Virus record (IMG/VR): IMGVR_UViG_3300025886_000135
Coordinates: 1 to 26,224 of that record
Source of the DNA: a virus
Length of the DNA: 26,224 nucleotides
Direction: 5' to 3' (one strand)
Both the position numbers and the translations under genes were made by a program. Each line of letters opens with the position of its first letter. The first letter of the stretch is position 1. The notes beneath the pieces were generated by a model. That model worked only from the letters and a program-made list of their open reading frames with translations, ran no database searches and was not told the origin of the DNA. Of the stretch, positions 7,870-14,690 are shown piece by piece.

Positions 7870-7956
7870 TGGTGTCGGATGCGGGAATCGAACCCGCAAG
7901 ACCATATGGTCGGGAGATTTTAAGTCTCCTGCGTATACCAATTCCGCCAATCCGAC
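7870..7956 (-). tRNA. tRNA-Leu (UAA)
   Basis: Class II tRNA with a long variable arm. Acceptor GTCGGAT pairs with ATCCGAC, anticodon loop CTTAAAA lies on stem GGAGA/TCTCC giving UAA, and the T arm is GCGGG-TTCGATT-CCCGC. CCA is encoded. The 3' end touches the 5' base of tRNA-Pro, so the pair must be separated by precise RNase P cleavage. Confidence 0.95.
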
Positions 7957-7965
7957 ATAACATAT

Positions 7966-8154
7966 TCATTTATTCTTTCGATCTTCCTTCCGTTTTTTCG
8001 CCGCCAAAAATCTACGTTCTTTACGATTTAGATATATGAGATCCTCGGGCAAAAGATCCTTCCAAGAATCGTCTTGCCAATTTAAACGAATATGCTCGGA
8101 ACGGACCCCAAGTTGGTTTCCGTATTTCTTCTTAGAAGTTATTTTTTTTCTCAT
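7966..8154 (-). CDS. Small basic protein between tRNA genes
   Basis: A 62-residue, strongly basic protein (MRKKITSKKKYGNQLG..., ending KERRFLAAKKRKEDRKNK) with a tryptophan-containing middle (NWQDDSWKDLLPEDLIYL). Three in-frame starts are possible (TTG 8172, ATG 8160, ATG 8154); ATG 8154 is chosen because AAGGA lies 8 bases upstream. It sits between tRNA-Leu and tRNA-Thr on the same strand. A nucleic-acid-binding role is plausible from charge alone. No family is recognised. Confidence 0.68.
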   Translation of the reverse strand: MRKKITSKKKYGNQLGVRSEHIRLNWQDDSWKDLLPEDLIYLNRKERRFLAAKKRKEDRKNK

Positions 8155-8181
8155 AATCATTATCCTTATCAAATTAAAAAA

Positions 8182-8256
8182 TGGAGCCTTCTATCCGACT
8201 TGAACGGATGACCTGCTCATTACAAGTGAGCTGCTCTACCACTGAGCTAAGAAGGC
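8182..8256 (-). tRNA. tRNA-Thr (UGU)
   Basis: Complete cloverleaf on the minus strand. Acceptor GCCTTCT pairs with AGAAGGC, anticodon loop CTTGTAA on stem GCTCA/TGAGC gives UGU, and the T arm is ATCCG-TTCAAGT-CGGAT. Discriminator T, CCA encoded. A TTTTTTAATTT trailer follows the CCA. Confidence 0.95.
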
Positions 8257-8264
8257 ATTAAAAA

Positions 8265-8351
8265 TGGTGGAGGGAGGAGGATTTGAACCTCCGTAGGCAT
8301 TATGCCAGCAGATTTACAGTCTGCCCCGTTTAACCGCTTCGGTATCCCTCC
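8265..8351 (-). tRNA. tRNA-Tyr (GUA)
   Basis: Class II tRNA with a long variable arm. Acceptor GGAGGGA pairs with TCCCTCC, anticodon loop CTGTAAA on stem GCAGA/TCTGC gives GUA, and the T arm is GGAGG-TTCAAAT-CCTCC. CCA is encoded. Eight bases separate it from tRNA-Thr. Confidence 0.95.
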
Positions 8352-8361
8352 GATAATCATG

Positions 8362-8754
8362 TTAGCTATTGAACTTAGATATTCGATGTTTCAATTCAGA
8401 ACTACTCCACCCATGACCCCTTGGAATAATTTCAATATCAATATCCAAATCGCTACCCGTAAAATCATTTCGATCTTTATAGTCTTCGCCTAAGAAACGA
8501 ACACTCGGCGCTAGAGCTATTAACAATGTTTCAAGTTCATGCTCATGTTGATATACTACAATTTCATCTACATACTTGCAGGCTTGCAATTGTAAAAATC
8601 TTTCGGAAACCAATTGTACGACCACGTTCTTATGTGCTGGAAATGTGTGAAAGGCAGCGATCAAATGATCACACCGCTCGCTCGCATATCTCAAAGCACA
8701 CACATGACCCGGATGAAGCAGATCCCAACACGAAGCAATTATTCCAGTTTTCAT
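8362..8754 (-). CDS. Cytidylyltransferase-like nucleotidyltransferase (TagD/RfaE type)
   Basis: A 130-residue protein of the HxGH nucleotidyltransferase family, which joins a nucleotide to a phosphorylated alcohol or sugar, releasing pyrophosphate. The motif HPGH is at residues 14-17 in SCWDLLHPGHVCALRYA, and SERFLQLQACKYVDEIVVY follows as in TagD and RfaE-C domains. The expected ISST-like C-terminal motif appears as SSSELKHRI near the end. The product may be an activated sugar or glycerol for a glycan or modified nucleotide; the substrate is not shown. ATG 8754 is chosen over TTG 8757 because GGAG lies 7 bases upstream. It is embedded between tRNA-Lys and tRNA-Tyr on the same strand. Confidence 0.87.
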   Translation of the reverse strand: MKTGIIASCWDLLHPGHVCALRYASERCDHLIAAFHTFPAHKNVVVQLVSERFLQLQACKYVDEIVVYQHEHELETLLIALAPSVRFLGEDYKDRNDFTGSDLDIDIEIIPRGHGWSSSELKHRISKFNS

Positions 8755-8781
8755 CAATCATCTCCATATTAAATTAAAAAA

Positions 8782-8857
8782 TGGTGAACCCCCTGAGACT
8801 CGAACTCAGAACCTAAAGGTTAAAAGCCTTTTGCTCTACCAATTGAGCTAGGGGTCC
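8782..8857 (-). tRNA. tRNA-Lys (UUU)
   Basis: Cloverleaf with acceptor GGACCCC against GGGGTTC (one G-U pair), anticodon loop CTTTTAA on stem AAAGG/CCTTT giving UUU, T arm CTGAG-TTCGAGT-CTCAG, discriminator A and encoded CCA. The same TTTTTTAATTT trailer as after tRNA-Thr follows. Confidence 0.94.
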
Positions 8858-8860
8858 ACA

Positions 8861-8937
<77 letters not shown>

Positions 8938-8951
8938 GTGGTATCAATCAT

Positions 8952-9212
8952 TCATGACGGACCCTTCATCCAGTTTTCATCATCCGCACTGACCCACTCA
9001 TCGTCATTATCATCATCAAGGCCTGCCATGAAGGCGGGATCGTCATAGTATGAATCGTCAGGCTCAAACACGTCACCGAGAAAATCAGACAAATCAACTC
9101 GGACCTTATTAATAGACAGTTTCAAGTGAGCAATGTCATCAGGATCTTTTAGATTATCCAACACGACACCTAACGGCGACAAAATCTCTTCAATCAAATT
9201 TTTCTTCATCAT
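8952..9212 (-). CDS. Unknown small acidic protein
   Basis: An 86-residue protein with a helical N-terminal half (KKNLIEEILSPLGVVLDNL, then IAHLKLSINKVRVDLSDFL) and an acidic tail rich in D and E (LDDDNDDEWVSADDENW). Two adjacent ATG codons at 9212 and 9209 share the ribosome site AAGGA, at 4 and 7 bases; the second may be the real start. It lies between tRNA-Arg and a 26-codon membrane ORF. No family is recognised. Confidence 0.72.
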   Translation of the reverse strand: MMKKNLIEEILSPLGVVLDNLKDPDDIAHLKLSINKVRVDLSDFLGDVFEPDDSYYDDPAFMAGLDDDNDDEWVSADDENWMKGPS

Positions 9213-9219
9213 ATTATCC

Positions 9220-9300
9220 TTATCGTGTAATGTTTACTACGAACAAGATCGCAGCCAGTGATAAATTAAAAAACATCAAACCTTTTTCAAGACGACCCAT
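9220..9300 (-). CDS. Predicted 26-residue single-pass membrane microprotein
   Basis: ATG 9300-9298 opens a 26-codon frame ending at TAA 9222-9220. It starts MGRLEKGL and continues with a hydrophobic core (MFFNLSLAAILFVVNI), long enough to cross a membrane once, ending TR. A strong ribosome site (GAGGGGAG) lies 6 bases before the ATG. The frame fills the gap between its neighbours exactly: it overlaps the upstream gene by 14 bases and ends 7 bases before the downstream start, as expected for a real gene in this packed operon. It follows the positive-inside pattern poorly (R and K at the N-terminus, R at the end). Function is unknown. Confidence 0.55.
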   Translation of the reverse strand: MGRLEKGLMFFNLSLAAILFVVNITR

Positions 9301-9490
9301 CAAAACTCCCCTCGTTTTCATCAACTAGAAACAATTCACCTTCCAATTGTGCAATAGCACTTGCTACCACATGATCAACAAGATCCCTATCAACATCGCC
9401 TTGTATACTATCTAGGTCAATTTGAATCTGGTCCAAAACCAATTCCGAAGCAATATCAAACGCATCAAGTGTTAGTGTAAATCCCATCAT
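9287..9490 (-). CDS. Unknown small acidic protein
   Basis: A 67-residue acidic protein (MMGFTLTLDAFDIASELVLDQIQIDLDSIQ...), probably helical with two amphipathic stretches and a polar end (VDENEGSFDGSS). GGAG lies 5 bases before ATG 9490, and the start overlaps the stop of the preceding gene by 4 bases (ATGA). It is in the same packed operon as the tRNA genes. No family is recognised. Confidence 0.72.
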   Translation of the reverse strand: MMGFTLTLDAFDIASELVLDQIQIDLDSIQGDVDRDLVDHVVASAIAQLEGELFLVDENEGSFDGSS

Positions 9491-9744
9491 TCAATCTCCT
9501 CAATTACATTAAAATTATCATCCATACGTTCCGATACCCAACGACCATCTTGCCCCCACTTTTCGCAAGTGGAACATTTACAGTTAATAGATTCCAGCCA
9601 CAACCAAGGACCGGGGGCATTTGATGAACGAACGAAACCTTTACCAAGTTCCCCATCAACAATCCGACCCACTTTCCAAAGATCGCCATGTTGACTGACA
9701 CGATTCTTGCCGTGTCTCGTTTTACCTTTTAGTTTAACTTTCAT
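9487..9744 (-). CDS. Unknown small protein with CKCSTC motif
   Basis: An 85-residue protein starting MKVKLKGKTRHGKNRVSQHG, a start I have seen in uncharacterised proteins of marine phages, followed by tryptophan-rich strands (GPWLWLESINCKCSTCEKWG) and an acidic end. The cysteine cluster (residues about 55-60) could bind a metal but has only one good CxxC pair. GGGAGA lies 10 bases before ATG 9744 and overlaps the stop of the upstream gene. Function is unknown. Confidence 0.76.
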   Translation of the reverse strand: MKVKLKGKTRHGKNRVSQHGDLWKVGRIVDGELGKGFVRSSNAPGPWLWLESINCKCSTCEKWGQDGRWVSERMDDNFNVIEEIE

Positions 9745-9747
9745 GTT

Positions 9748-10191
9748 TTAAAAGTCTCCCTTGAGCCCAATGGTCTTCAGAACCTTGACTCGGTTGATGT
9801 GATTTTGTTTGATGTTACCGGGATTATATGTGTCTTCGGCATGACGCTTGATCGTTGCCGTCGCAATATAACAACAACCTTGTGCCAAAGGCGTATCCTG
9901 CTCGCTTTGAATATCTTCACTAAAACTAACGAAAACATTACCTGCTTCATCCACAAATGTGAAAACATCAAAGTTGCGACCAGTTGACTTTCGTTTCACA
10001 AACTTCAGAAAGAAATGTGCCCGTTCCGCCGGTTTGCCTACATGCATCGGGACATGACTAGAGGGAGGTCCGTCTACATAAGGACGGCTAATCGAAACAG
10101 ATTCAACTAGCTTACCACTGATCCCTTTCTTTGGAACATCTTCCATATAATTATAACCATGACCATCGAGAACTACTTCTGTACTTGACAT
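9748..10191 (-). CDS. Unknown phage protein, 147 residues
   Basis: A beta-rich protein with strands such as FFLKFVKRKSTGRNFDVFTFVD and a C-terminal GCCYIATATIKRHAED then HINRVKVLKTIG. The last pattern (ATIKRH followed by T/H-INRVK) recalls OB-fold-like domains in phage replication proteins, but the resemblance is weak and I do not assign a function. AGGAA lies 7 bases before ATG 10191. It sits just downstream of tRNA-Met. Confidence 0.74.
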   Translation of the reverse strand: MSSTEVVLDGHGYNYMEDVPKKGISGKLVESVSISRPYVDGPPSSHVPMHVGKPAERAHFFLKFVKRKSTGRNFDVFTFVDEAGNVFVSFSEDIQSEQDTPLAQGCCYIATATIKRHAEDTYNPGNIKQNHINRVKVLKTIGLKGDF

Positions 10192-10233
10192 AACAACTTT
10201 CCTGAACGTGATAGTAAAATGAAACTGAATGAG

Positions 10234-10309
10234 TGGTGGGCTGGGTGGGACTCGAACCCACGACCATCCGGTTATGAGCCGGGGGCTCTAACCACTGAGC
10301 TACCAGCCC
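10234..10309 (-). tRNA. tRNA-Met (CAU)
   Basis: Cloverleaf with acceptor GGGCTGG pairing CCAGCCC, anticodon loop CTCATAA on a CCGG/CCGG stem giving CAU, T arm GTGGG-TTCGAGT-CCCAC and encoded CCA. A fully paired acceptor end argues against an initiator tRNA. CAU could also be an isoleucine tRNA if the C is modified to lysidine; the sequence alone does not separate these. Confidence 0.93.
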
Positions 10310-10336
10310 ACTCACACATGAATATAATTCCTTATA

Positions 10337-11566
10337 TTAGAAAGGAACCAGATCCGTCTTAACGCGGTCATCGTTACCAGCAACCTCCTCTACAGTATCA
10401 TCAGCAGGAGACTTAGCATCGGCATCAATCTTCTTATAAAGATCAACAAACGATTCCTTCGTTTCCTCATCGAACCGAGCAACACAAAGCTCGACTGCCT
10501 TGAGACGATCACCGAAGATCGAGAACGCCTTGGCAATGTGAATCAATCGACGAGTCGCAATGATCTCGTCAACCCCACCATCGAAGAACGTCTTACGAAT
10601 GGTGTCTGCCCAACTAACAAGCAGACCAGCAAACTCATTATCCTCGACACCGAGAATCTTGAGTTCCTTCGCAACGATCTTCTTCTCAACAGTCATCGAA
10701 GGATAGGATTGTTCAAACGTAATCGGGAACCGCTCAAGGAACGCTTCGTTCAGTACGTTAGTTCCGATGAAGCGACCAGCCTCATCACCCTTACCCTTAG
10801 TGTTTGCAGTAGCAACAATGTTGAAACCCGGAGCAGGCTCAACCACTTCACCAATCTTTTTGAGAAAGAGAGGCTTGCCTTCAAGCACCGGCTGGAGGCA
10901 CATGATCTTATTAGAAGCAAGATCAATTTCGTCGAGAAGCAAAACAGCACCACGCTCCATTGCTTCCGTCACCGGACCCTTCTGATAAACGGTCTGCCCG
11001 TCAATCAATCGAAAGCCGCCGATCAAATCATCCTCATCGGTTTCAATAGTAAGGTTGACGCGAATGCATTCACGACCAGCCTTGGCACATGCCTGCTCAA
11101 CACCGAACGTCTTACCGTTACCGGAAAGACCAGTGATGAACATCGGGTAGAACATTTCCGAAGAAATGATCGTATGCCAATCAGCGAAAGAACCAAAGGG
11201 AACGAAGTTCTTAGACTTCGCCGGAACCAGACTGTTAAGCAACTGAGTCCGAACCGAAGAAGCAGCAGCCGGTGCAGAAACTTCTGCATCAGTAACCGGA
11301 GTAGCAACCTTCTTGGATACCTTCTTCTTGGCTACCCGCTTAACAGCAGGACCAGCAGAACCACCCTCAAATGGAGCCGGGACCGAATAGAGTCCGCGAC
11401 CAGCAGCAAACTTACCACCCATCAACCAAGTAGGGGTGGGAAGATCGTTATCCGCGCAGATTGACATAACCTGCGTTCGCGTAATGGTCGATCCGAATTC
11501 CTTCGTCGCAATAGCGATGAAAGCATTCTTGTCCGCAATAGTAGCACGACCTTGACGATTAGACAT
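10337..11566 (-). CDS. MoxR/CobS-like AAA+ ATPase
   Basis: An AAA+ ATPase of the MoxR/CobS group, which remodels partner proteins that usually carry a VWA domain. The 409-residue protein has an N-terminal HTH-like domain (10-62, TITRTQVMSICADNDLPTP then GRGLYSVP), an alanine/lysine linker (75-103), then the ATPase core: Walker A GLSGNGKT (146-153), the MoxR-type insert TDEDDLIGGF (177-185), Walker B LLLDEID (209-215) and sensor 1 VATANTKG. Marine phage homologues are often labelled CobS (cobaltochelatase); a chelatase role is not established. ATG 11566 (MSNRQG) is preferred to 11575 because GAGGT lies 10 bases upstream of it. It is the last gene of the unit starting at 14631, directly downstream of the VWA-zincin gene. 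Confidence 0.93.
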   Translation of the reverse strand: MSNRQGRATIADKNAFIAIATKEFGSTITRTQVMSICADNDLPTPTWLMGGKFAAGRGLYSVPAPFEGGSAGPAVKRVAKKKVSKKVATPVTDAEVSAPAAASSVRTQLLNSLVPAKSKNFVPFGSFADWHTIISSEMFYPMFITGLSGNGKTFGVEQACAKAGRECIRVNLTIETDEDDLIGGFRLIDGQTVYQKGPVTEAMERGAVLLLDEIDLASNKIMCLQPVLEGKPLFLKKIGEVVEPAPGFNIVATANTKGKGDEAGRFIGTNVLNEAFLERFPITFEQSYPSMTVEKKIVAKELKILGVEDNEFAGLLVSWADTIRKTFFDGGVDEIIATRRLIHIAKAFSIFGDRLKAVELCVARFDEETKESFVDLYKKIDADAKSPADDTVEEVAGNDDRVKTDLVPF

Positions 11567-11628
11567 ATTAAACATTACCTCTTTTTTTTATTTGAAATAC
11601 AAACTAACATTGAGTGAAACAAAGTTTA

Positions 11629-14100
11629 CTAAGCGATAGTCTCAATAAACTTCTTGAGCAGAACTCGGGACTTGATCTTGCCCTTGGAACCCTTCTTGAA
11701 TGCCGTGCGAATCTGTGCAACCTTTGCACCATCGGCAACTGAATCAAGCGCATTGCCATCATCAATCTTCAGAGAAGAGCCGCCACGAATAGCGAAGCGA
11801 ACATCATAACCACGACAACCAGTGACAACAGCACCGTCCTTCTTCAGAACCTCATACGCATCGTCGCGAGCATCTTTGCCCATCAGACCACCAAGCTCTT
11901 GCTTGGCAGTTCGACCATTCTCGGGAAGAACGAAGAACCCTACGATGCGAGCATCCGTGCGAGCCTTCAGACCTTCAAGAACGAAAGCAGTCTGATGCTT
12001 GCGATCATAACGACGACCCTCCGCCTTTTCGGTTTTACGAGTCGCTTCATCATAAAGAAACGTATCCGACTTATAATCAGTAAGGCCGGTTCGTATCGGT
12101 ATGTCATTCCCTTGATGGTCAGCCCGATAGTAAAGGGGATTTGAATCCCCGTCGCTCAGAATAACAAGATTGCAAATCTGAACACCAGTCTTATCACGAA
12201 AATTCTTGACAAGACCAGAAGCCAAAATCATAGCATCGTTCAGTGGAGTTGAACCCAAGACATCCGCATCACACGGCTTCATGTAATACTTGTCAACCCA
12301 ATGACCATCGCTACTAGTCCGATTCCCATACGAAGAATATGATGCCCAAAATTCCTTCATGAAGAAGATATATTCAAGAGCCTTCTTAAACATACCAGCC
12401 TTCAAGTCAGAAGAGATGAACTTCCGAAGGTATACCTCATGATCAATCATCACATCGTTATGATTATATTGATGAATGTCAACGGAAGCCAATGAATGAA
12501 GTGTGTCATTGAATCCATACACTTCAAACGGAATCTGAACCCGCTTGCAGAACAGAACCAGATTGATCAACTGCTCCAGAGTGCCAGCCATGTTAGGCTG
12601 CATGGAACCCGAAAGATCCAGCATCATAACCATGCCATGATTCTTGGCATCAGGCGCGATTGACTTGCGAAGGAAAAGATCCTCATCATACTTGTAAGCA
12701 TGAAGTTTGCCGACGTTAATAACACCAGTACGAGCAGTTGAAGAACGTCGATGTTGGTCAGCAGCCTTCTTCATATCAAACTCTTTTGCCATCAAGGAGA
12801 CGACAGGCTTGACCGAAGAAACATACTTCGCACACTCAGCCGAAAGCTCAGTCTGAAAAGCAGCGACATTTTCATCACCGTTTCGATTAAGATGATACTC
12901 CTGCTTATTAGCAAACTCCTCAAGAATTTGTTTCTCGTCATGAACATACTTCGTATAATCAACACGATCAAACGGGATCGCGCAGCGACGAGTAGCAGAA
13001 CCAAATGAATCCGAAAGCGACTCTGCGTTATCACGACTAGCAACGTCCGTCTCAGAGGAAGGATCAAAGTCAGGATTAGCAGCGTCACTCTTGCCAGCAT
13101 CCCCCGTAGTTACATCGCCGTCGCCGTCCTCGTCGCCATCATCGTCTGAATCGAAGTCGGAAGAATCATCACCATCATCGTCATCCTCATCAGCATTGGA
13201 ACCAGAGCTTGCCGAATCATCATCACCCTCGTCATCACCCTCGTCATCACCGTTAGGCGAATTAGTTTCCGAAGAATCATCAGACTCGTCGTCCGAATCA
13301 TCAGACGATTTATCATCATCAGGAGAATCGGAATCACCGTCATCAGAAGAAATGCCATCGCTGGAACCCGAATCGGAATCATCAGGCTCACCATCTTCAT
13401 CAGGCTCACCATCTTCGCAAGGCTCACCCTGAGCATCCTGATCGGGATTGTCTTCAGTATCCAACATGTATTCATAAATGTCGGTGGCAAGAGCAACCGC
13501 TTCATCGAACGACTCAAGACCATAACCGCGATCAAGAAAACTTTTCTCATCGTCATTATGAAACGGAATCACCGAAGCAAGATCCGAACCACACTTGAAT
13601 CGAATATTCAAGCGATCCGCAATGTTACCATTATCAGCAACATCAGCGAGAGAGTCCCCGAAGAAACCCGCATCAATCAATCGCTTGTATCCTTCGTTGA
13701 AGTCGGTACGAAGACCGGGATACTTGCGCTTAACACGCTTCTCAATACGAACGTCTTCGGTGACATTCAGAATCGAGCGATACCCGTCCTTCTTACCATA
13801 CGCAGCAGGGATCGAAGGATTTTCCCACGCATCAACCGGAGTGTATAGCGCGTGACCAACCTCATGACCCGCGAAGAGAAGATAGCAAACCTTCGGCATA
13901 TCCTTAAAAGCCGGAAGAGTCAGAGTCCGAGTTTTTGTGTTGAACATCGCAGTATGAGCAGAAGGATCATGAATAACATTCAAATCCTCGGTGGCAAACA
14001 ACTTGGCAAGCTGATTAAGAGCAGTCAAGTTAACCGGAACAGCGGAACGACCGTGAGCGTTTCGCTCGGGAGCAGTTAGTGCATCAGGGTGGAAATTCAT
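11629..14100 (-). CDS. CobT-like VWA protein with N-terminal zincin motif
   Basis: An 823-residue, three-part protein. Residues 1-215 hold a metallopeptidase-like domain with HEVGH at 79-83 (CYLLFAGHEVGHALYTP), followed by NVTEDVRIE (112-120) whose E115 could be the third zinc ligand. Residues about 219-333 are a very acidic D/E/S/G linker with short repeats (GEPDEDGEPD, DDEGDDEGDD). The C-terminal part has a VWA domain with the MIDAS motif DLSGSM (495-500), a STPLND threonine and ILSDGDS. CobT subunits of cobaltochelatase share the acidic linker plus VWA layout and pair with CobS, matching the adjacent MoxR gene. ATG 14100 is chosen over TTG 14121 (AAAGG 10 bases upstream). Substrate and protease activity are unknown. 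Confidence 0.92.
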   Translation of the reverse strand: MNFHPDALTAPERNAHGRSAVPVNLTALNQLAKLFATEDLNVIHDPSAHTAMFNTKTRTLTLPAFKDMPKVCYLLFAGHEVGHALYTPVDAWENPSIPAAYGKKDGYRSILNVTEDVRIEKRVKRKYPGLRTDFNEGYKRLIDAGFFGDSLADVADNGNIADRLNIRFKCGSDLASVIPFHNDDEKSFLDRGYGLESFDEAVALATDIYEYMLDTEDNPDQDAQGEPCEDGEPDEDGEPDDSDSGSSDGISSDDGDSDSPDDDKSSDDSDDESDDSSETNSPNGDDEGDDEGDDDSASSGSNADEDDDDGDDSSDFDSDDDGDEDGDGDVTTGDAGKSDAANPDFDPSSETDVASRDNAESLSDSFGSATRRCAIPFDRVDYTKYVHDEKQILEEFANKQEYHLNRNGDENVAAFQTELSAECAKYVSSVKPVVSLMAKEFDMKKAADQHRRSSTARTGVINVGKLHAYKYDEDLFLRKSIAPDAKNHGMVMMLDLSGSMQPNMAGTLEQLINLVLFCKRVQIPFEVYGFNDTLHSLASVDIHQYNHNDVMIDHEVYLRKFISSDLKAGMFKKALEYIFFMKEFWASYSSYGNRTSSDGHWVDKYYMKPCDADVLGSTPLNDAMILASGLVKNFRDKTGVQICNLVILSDGDSNPLYYRADHQGNDIPIRTGLTDYKSDTFLYDEATRKTEKAEGRRYDRKHQTAFVLEGLKARTDARIVGFFVLPENGRTAKQELGGLMGKDARDDAYEVLKKDGAVVTGCRGYDVRFAIRGGSSLKIDDGNALDSVADGAKVAQIRTAFKKGSKGKIKSRVLLKKFIETIA

Positions 14101-14154
14101 AATTATAAAACCTTTAATCAAAGAAACGAAGAGGAGAAACTCAGAACTAACAGA

Positions 14155-14631
14155 CTAACGAAGCGACCGCGAAGCGCGGACCATCTTATCGTGTGCTAGT
14201 CGCGACTTGTCTAGAGAGTTGACACCAGAACCACCAGAGATGCGGACCTTACTGGATCGCTTGAATCCCGCAGAAGTTCTAGTCGGAAGAACATCAATAG
14301 AACCACCGTTCGCAAGGAACGCTCTCATCGACTTGGAGTCGGAAGAACCAGAAGACAACCGAAGAGTATGATCGGCAGAAGCACGAGTGACTCGCTTCGC
14401 TGCTTTGGGAAAAACGAGGGACTTGAATTCGACCCGCGCAGTCCGAACCTTGGAAGCATCGACAGCAGCAGCGAGTCGGATGTTAGTCGCGATGGCTCGC
14501 TTGATCGCAGCAGGGCGATGATGGAGCGGAAGCGACAAGATCCGATCGGCACCAGTTAGAGAATCGTCCCCAACAGCAAGCAGAATATCGGCAAGAGTGG
14601 TAAAACGGGCAGTAACGGAAAGTCTGGTCAT
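14155..14631 (-). CDS. Unknown basic protein leading the MoxR-VWA operon
   Basis: A 158-residue, strongly basic protein (MTRLSVTARFTTLADILLAVGDD..., ending HDKMVRASRSLR) rich in R, S and A. It has a predicted helical N-terminal half and a low-complexity, serine- and glycine-rich C-terminal half. No family or catalytic motif is recognised. ATG 14631 is preferred to TTG 14649 because GAGGAG (overlapping that TTG) sits 10 bases upstream. It is the first gene after a near-consensus sigma70 promoter and precedes the VWA-zincin gene by 54 bases, so it is probably an early protein made with the ATPase pair. A substrate or adaptor role is only a guess. Confidence 0.78.
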   Translation of the reverse strand: MTRLSVTARFTTLADILLAVGDDSLTGADRILSLPLHHRPAAIKRAIATNIRLAAAVDASKVRTARVEFKSLVFPKAAKRVTRASADHTLRLSSGSSDSKSMRAFLANGGSIDVLPTRTSAGFKRSSKVRISGGSGVNSLDKSRLAHDKMVRASRSLR

Positions 14632-14661
14632 AATGATTTTTCTCCTCAATCAACGTGGCCA

Positions 14662-14690
14662 ATTATACCGCAGCATACCCTCTAGGGCAA
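14662..14690 (-). promoter_or_regulatory. Near-consensus sigma70 promoter for the MoxR-VWA operon
   Basis: On the minus strand TTGCCC (14690-14685) is followed after exactly 17 bases by a perfect TATAAT (14667-14662). Transcription would start near 14655, about 25 bases before the ATG at 14631, leaving just room for the GAGGAG ribosome site. No TATAAATA late element is present. This marks the operon as early, read by host RNA polymerase. Confidence 0.75.

Noticed and set aside
10538-11464. 308-codon plus-strand ORF opposite the MoxR ATPase
   Set aside because: No ribosome site, no recognisable motif, and it lies wholly inside a well-supported gene on the other strand.
13091-13432. Plus-strand ORF rich in P and S
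   Set aside because: It is the exact complement of the acidic D/E/S linker of the VWA protein, has no ribosome site, and is a composition artefact.
10337-14100. Firm annotation as cobaltochelatase CobS/CobT
   Set aside because: The ATPase and VWA layout fits, but no other cobalamin gene is present and the VWA protein has a zincin motif, so the chelatase role is left as one possibility.
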